DNA of 64,000 nt from Miniimonas arenae. GTDB taxonomy: Bacteria > Actinomycetota > Actinomycetes > Actinomycetales > Beutenbergiaceae. Position 1 is the first letter of the stretch; each line of letters starts with the position of its first letter. The notes under the pieces are model-generated. The model did no database searches and was not told the DNA's origin. It worked only from the letters and a program-made list of their open reading frames with translations. The DNA lies in NCBI RefSeq assembly GCF_006351005.1, contig NZ_VENP01000012.1, positions 1-64,000 of the forward strand. The letters are read 5' to 3'. Positions 61,781-64,000 of the stretch are shown here, one piece after another. The position numbers and the translations under genes were made by a program.

Positions 61781-63028
61781 GTGCTCCTCATCTCGCGCTG
61801 GTGGGACGCCGGCGTGGTCGCCGCGGCCGTCCTGGTCGCGGCGCTCGCCGTCGCCACCACCGAGCCCACGCCCTGGGTGACCGTGACCGCGCTCGCCGCG
61901 CTCGCCGTCGCGCACGTGCTCCTCGGCCGACGCGCAGTCCGCGCCGAGGGCACGGCGCTGGCCTACGGCTACGCCGCGATCGTGGTGGCGTGCGTGGGCG
62001 TCGCGTGCGCGGGCGCCCCGATCGCGGCGATGGTGCAGATGGTCGCCTACCCCGTGATCTGGATGGTCTCGCCGACCGTGCGGGTCGCGCTGGGCTGGAA
62101 CGCCGCGATGGCGCTGGCCGTGCTCGTGGGCACAGGATGGACCGGGGACTGGACGGACGGCCTGCTCACGGCGCTGCTGTCGTGCGCGATGAGCGTCATG
62201 GTCGGGCTGTGGATCACCCGGATGGCGACCTACGGCGCCGAGCGGGACGCGCTCATCGCGGAGCTGCGCGCCACGCAGGACTCCGTCGCGGCGCTGGAGC
62301 GCCAGGCGGGTCAGGACGCCGAGCGCGAGCGGGTCTCCCGCGAGATCCACGACACGATCGCGCAGAGCCTCACCGGCCTGGTCATGGTGGCCCAGCGGGC
62401 GCAGCGCGAGGCGGCGCTGCGCGAGGCCGGCGGGGAGGCCCCGGACGCCGCACGCGGCGCCGAGAACCTCGCCGTCATCGCCGAGCTCGCCACGGATGCG
62501 CTCGGCGAGGCGCGCGCGCTCGTCGCCGGGTACTCCCGCGGCGGCGCGCTGACCGAGTCGCTCGCGCGGCTGGCCGAGGGCTTCGAGCGCGAGACGGGCG
62601 TGCGCGTGACGCTGACCGACGAGCGCGCTGACCGCTCGCTGTCCCGCGAGCAGGAGGTCGTGCTGCTGCGGTGCGCCCAGGAGTCGCTCGCGAACGTCCG
62701 CAAGCACGCGCGCGCGAGCCACGTCCTCGTGCGCCTCACCGACACCCCGGCCGCGACGGTGCTGACCGTGACCGACGACGGCGTGGGGCTGGGCCCCGAC
62801 GGCGCCGTGCCGTCGAGCTGCGCGCCGGGCGAGGGCCGCGGCCTGCCCGGCATGCGGCAGCGGCTCGCGCTCGCCGGCGGGACGCTCGAGATCGGCGCGG
62901 GCGACGGGGTGAGCCCGCGGGAGGGGACGCGCGTACGGGTGTCGCTGCCGCACGCCGTCGTGGCGCCGGCCGAGGCTCCTGGCGTGGCTGCGCCGCCGGT
63001 CGAACCACGCGCCGAGGCCGTCCGGTGA
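61781..63028 (+). CDS. Sensor histidine kinase (HisKA_3 type)
   Basis: A 415-residue kinase of the NarL-partner class. Five or so transmembrane segments occupy residues 5-150 with almost no extracytoplasmic loop. The dimerisation and phospho-acceptor region is ERERVSREIHDTIAQSLTGL with the histidine. The ATPase has ESLANVRKHARASHVLVRL, TVTDDGVGLG and GRGLPGMRQRLALAGG. GTG 61781 is six bases after CACAAT (leaderless). It overlaps the response regulator gene (GTGA). It likely senses envelope stress and controls the adjacent exporter. Confidence 0.92.
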   Translation: MLLISRWWDAGVVAAAVLVAALAVATTEPTPWVTVTALAALAVAHVLLGRRAVRAEGTALAYGYAAIVVACVGVACAGAPIAAMVQMVAYPVIWMVSPTVRVALGWNAAMALAVLVGTGWTGDWTDGLLTALLSCAMSVMVGLWITRMATYGAERDALIAELRATQDSVAALERQAGQDAERERVSREIHDTIAQSLTGLVMVAQRAQREAALREAGGEAPDAARGAENLAVIAELATDALGEARALVAGYSRGGALTESLARLAEGFERETGVRVTLTDERADRSLSREQEVVLLRCAQESLANVRKHARASHVLVRLTDTPAATVLTVTDDGVGLGPDGAVPSSCAPGEGRGLPGMRQRLALAGGTLEIGAGDGVSPREGTRVRVSLPHAVVAPAEAPGVAAPPVEPRAEAVR

Positions 63029-63717
63029 CGGCGGCGCTGCGGGTGCTCGTCGTCGACGACCACCCGGTGGTGCGGTCGGGCATCGTCGGGCTGCTGCGCA
63101 CCGAGCCGGGCATCGACGTCGTGGGCGAGGCCGGCGACGGCGCCAGCGCCGTGACCCTCGCGGCGCAGACGCGCCCCGACGTCGTGCTCATGGACCTGCG
63201 CATGCCCGTGCTCGACGGCGTGGCCGCCACGCGCCGGATCCTCGCCGACACCTCGGCCGGCCCGCCGCCGCGGGTGCTCGTGCTCACGACGTACGAGTCG
63301 GACGAGCAGATCCTCGCCGCCATCGAGGCCGGCGCCAGCGGCTACCTGCTCAAGGCGGCGCCGCCGGAGGAGATCCTGGCCGGGCTGCGGGCCGTGGCCG
63401 CGGGCAGCGCCGCCCTCTCGCCGTCGGTCGCCGCGACGCTCGTGGCGCAGGTGCGGACCGCGCGCTCGAGCGCGGGTGAAAGCACCACCGGGCGAGGCGG
63501 GCCGGAGGACCGGGGCGGGCTCGCCGTCGGGCTCACGCCCCGGGAGCTGGAGGTGCTGGCGCTCGTGGCGCAGGGCCGGTCCAACCCGGCGGTCGGGCGC
63601 GCGCTGCACATCGGCGAGGCCACCGTGAAGTCGCACCTGCTGCGCGTGTTCGCGAAGCTCGAGGTCTCCGACCGCACGCGCGCGGTCACCCGCGCGCAGG
63701 AGCTCGGCCTGCTCTGA
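63025..63717 (+). CDS. LuxR/NarL-family response regulator
   Basis: A 230-residue regulator. The receiver domain has acidic VVDDHPVVRSG, the phospho-acceptor in VVLMDLRMPVLDG, and the conserved lysine in GYLLKAAPPEE. A Ser/Gly linker with a copy of the dispersed motif (GGLAVGLTPREL) leads to a LuxR HTH, LTPRELEVLALVAQGRSNPAVGRALHIGEATVKSHLLRVFAKL. It is co-translated with the kinase. Confidence 0.95.
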   Translation: MTAALRVLVVDDHPVVRSGIVGLLRTEPGIDVVGEAGDGASAVTLAAQTRPDVVLMDLRMPVLDGVAATRRILADTSAGPPPRVLVLTTYESDEQILAAIEAGASGYLLKAAPPEEILAGLRAVAAGSAALSPSVAATLVAQVRTARSSAGESTTGRGGPEDRGGLAVGLTPRELEVLALVAQGRSNPAVGRALHIGEATVKSHLLRVFAKLEVSDRTRAVTRAQELGLL

Positions 63718-63775
63718 CGCCCCTGTGCGGCGTGATCGCGCCGATCGGGGCGCCCGGGCCAAGTACCGTGGGTCT

Positions 63776-64000
63776 ATGAGCTCAGCAGCATCGCCCGGCC
63801 CGATCACCGTCGCAGTCGTGAACGACTTCGAGCTGGTGGTCCGGGGCGTCGCGGCGATGCTGCAGCCGTACGCCGACCGGGTCACCATCGCCGAGCTCGA
63901 CGCGAACGTCGGCGTCTCGCAGGACGTCGACATCGCGCTGTACGACACGTTCTCCATGCCCAACCTCGAGGAGCCCGTGACCGGCAACGGCGTCGAGGAC
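63776..64000 (+). CDS. Degenerate receiver-domain protein (cut by window end)
   Basis: The first 75 codons of a receiver-like protein. It begins ITVAVVNDFELVVRGVAAML, with ND where response regulators have the acidic pair. The DIALYDTF segment keeps an aspartate at the phospho-acceptor position. ATG 63776 is six bases after TACCGT (leaderless). It may be a LuxR-family regulator with non-standard phosphorylation; the rest lies outside the window. Confidence 0.7.
   Translation, partial: MSSAASPGPITVAVVNDFELVVRGVAAMLQPYADRVTIAELDANVGVSQDVDIALYDTFSMPNLEEPVTGNGVED

Overview
This is a 64 kb chromosomal window from a very GC-rich (over 70 % by eye) actinobacterium. A WhiB7-type regulator, mycoredoxin, UvrD2, the AdnA/AdnB pair, leaderless GTG/ATG starts and actinobacterial housekeeping families (UPF0182, DUF3107, the DUF2342 zincin, PPA1309) fix the phylum. 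A cellulosimicrobial or cellulomonad type of secreted pectinase with repeated C-terminal modules suggests Micrococcales (Cellulosimicrobium, Isoptericola or Cellulomonas-like); the genus is inference. No phage, plasmid or insertion-sequence genes were seen.

Layout. 1-5.6 kb: a TetR regulator, a solitary glutamate synthase small subunit, and a GT4-GT4-SGNH hydrolase operon. 5.7-7.9 kb: lactaldehyde reductase FucO facing a fumarylacetoacetase-fold hydrolase, with a strong shared terminator. 8.1 kb: initiator tRNA. 8.5-16.6 kb: a conserved core block (UPF0182, PPA1309, PDZ/Lon-like protease, DUF2342, ThiF-like, WhiB7 with its own attenuator-type leader). 17-29.5 kb: a pectin/uronate catabolic island (UxaA, LacI, Gfo/Idh oxidoreductase, sugar ABC transporter, GH105, UxaC, UxaB). 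29.5-44.2 kb: the core block resumes (UvrD2, mycoredoxin, NudC, a kinase-fold protein, AdnB, AdnA, DUF3107, ferritin-like protein, DEAD-box helicase). From memory of Mycobacterium tuberculosis, Rv3193c to Rv3211 has the same gene order, so the island appears to have been inserted between whiB7 and uvrD2. 44.3-51.2 kb: a Sua5-type protein and a giant secreted rhamnogalacturonan acetylesterase/lyase of about 2,028 residues. 51.7-59.8 kb: MarC, PHP phosphoesterase, aminopeptidase P, DUF2079 membrane protein, stress-type membrane protein, a VbhA-like antitoxin, and a MgtE-N/CBS plus DUF1003 pair. 59.9-64 kb: an ABC-2 exporter coupled to a two-component system, then the start of a second, degenerate receiver protein.

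How parts work together. The giant secreted enzyme would deacetylate and cleave rhamnogalacturonan I. The ABC transporter and GH105 would take up and open unsaturated oligosaccharides. UxaC, UxaB and UxaA convert galacturonate through tagaturonate and altronate to 2-keto-3-deoxygluconate (KDG). FucO would reduce lactaldehyde from rhamnose or fucose. Operator-like palindromes fall into two sets: a GAGAAACCGRTTTCTC-like set around the island, probably read by the local LacI protein, and a TGAAACGATTCA-like set shared by fucO and the giant enzyme, probably read by a regulator outside the window.

Unusual features are three single-base frameshifts packed into the island; a short motif, CTCGCCGTCGGG, spread through coding regions and also forming a terminator stem; and four intergenic elements built from 19-21 bp units in inverted arrangement, each site with its own unit sequence.
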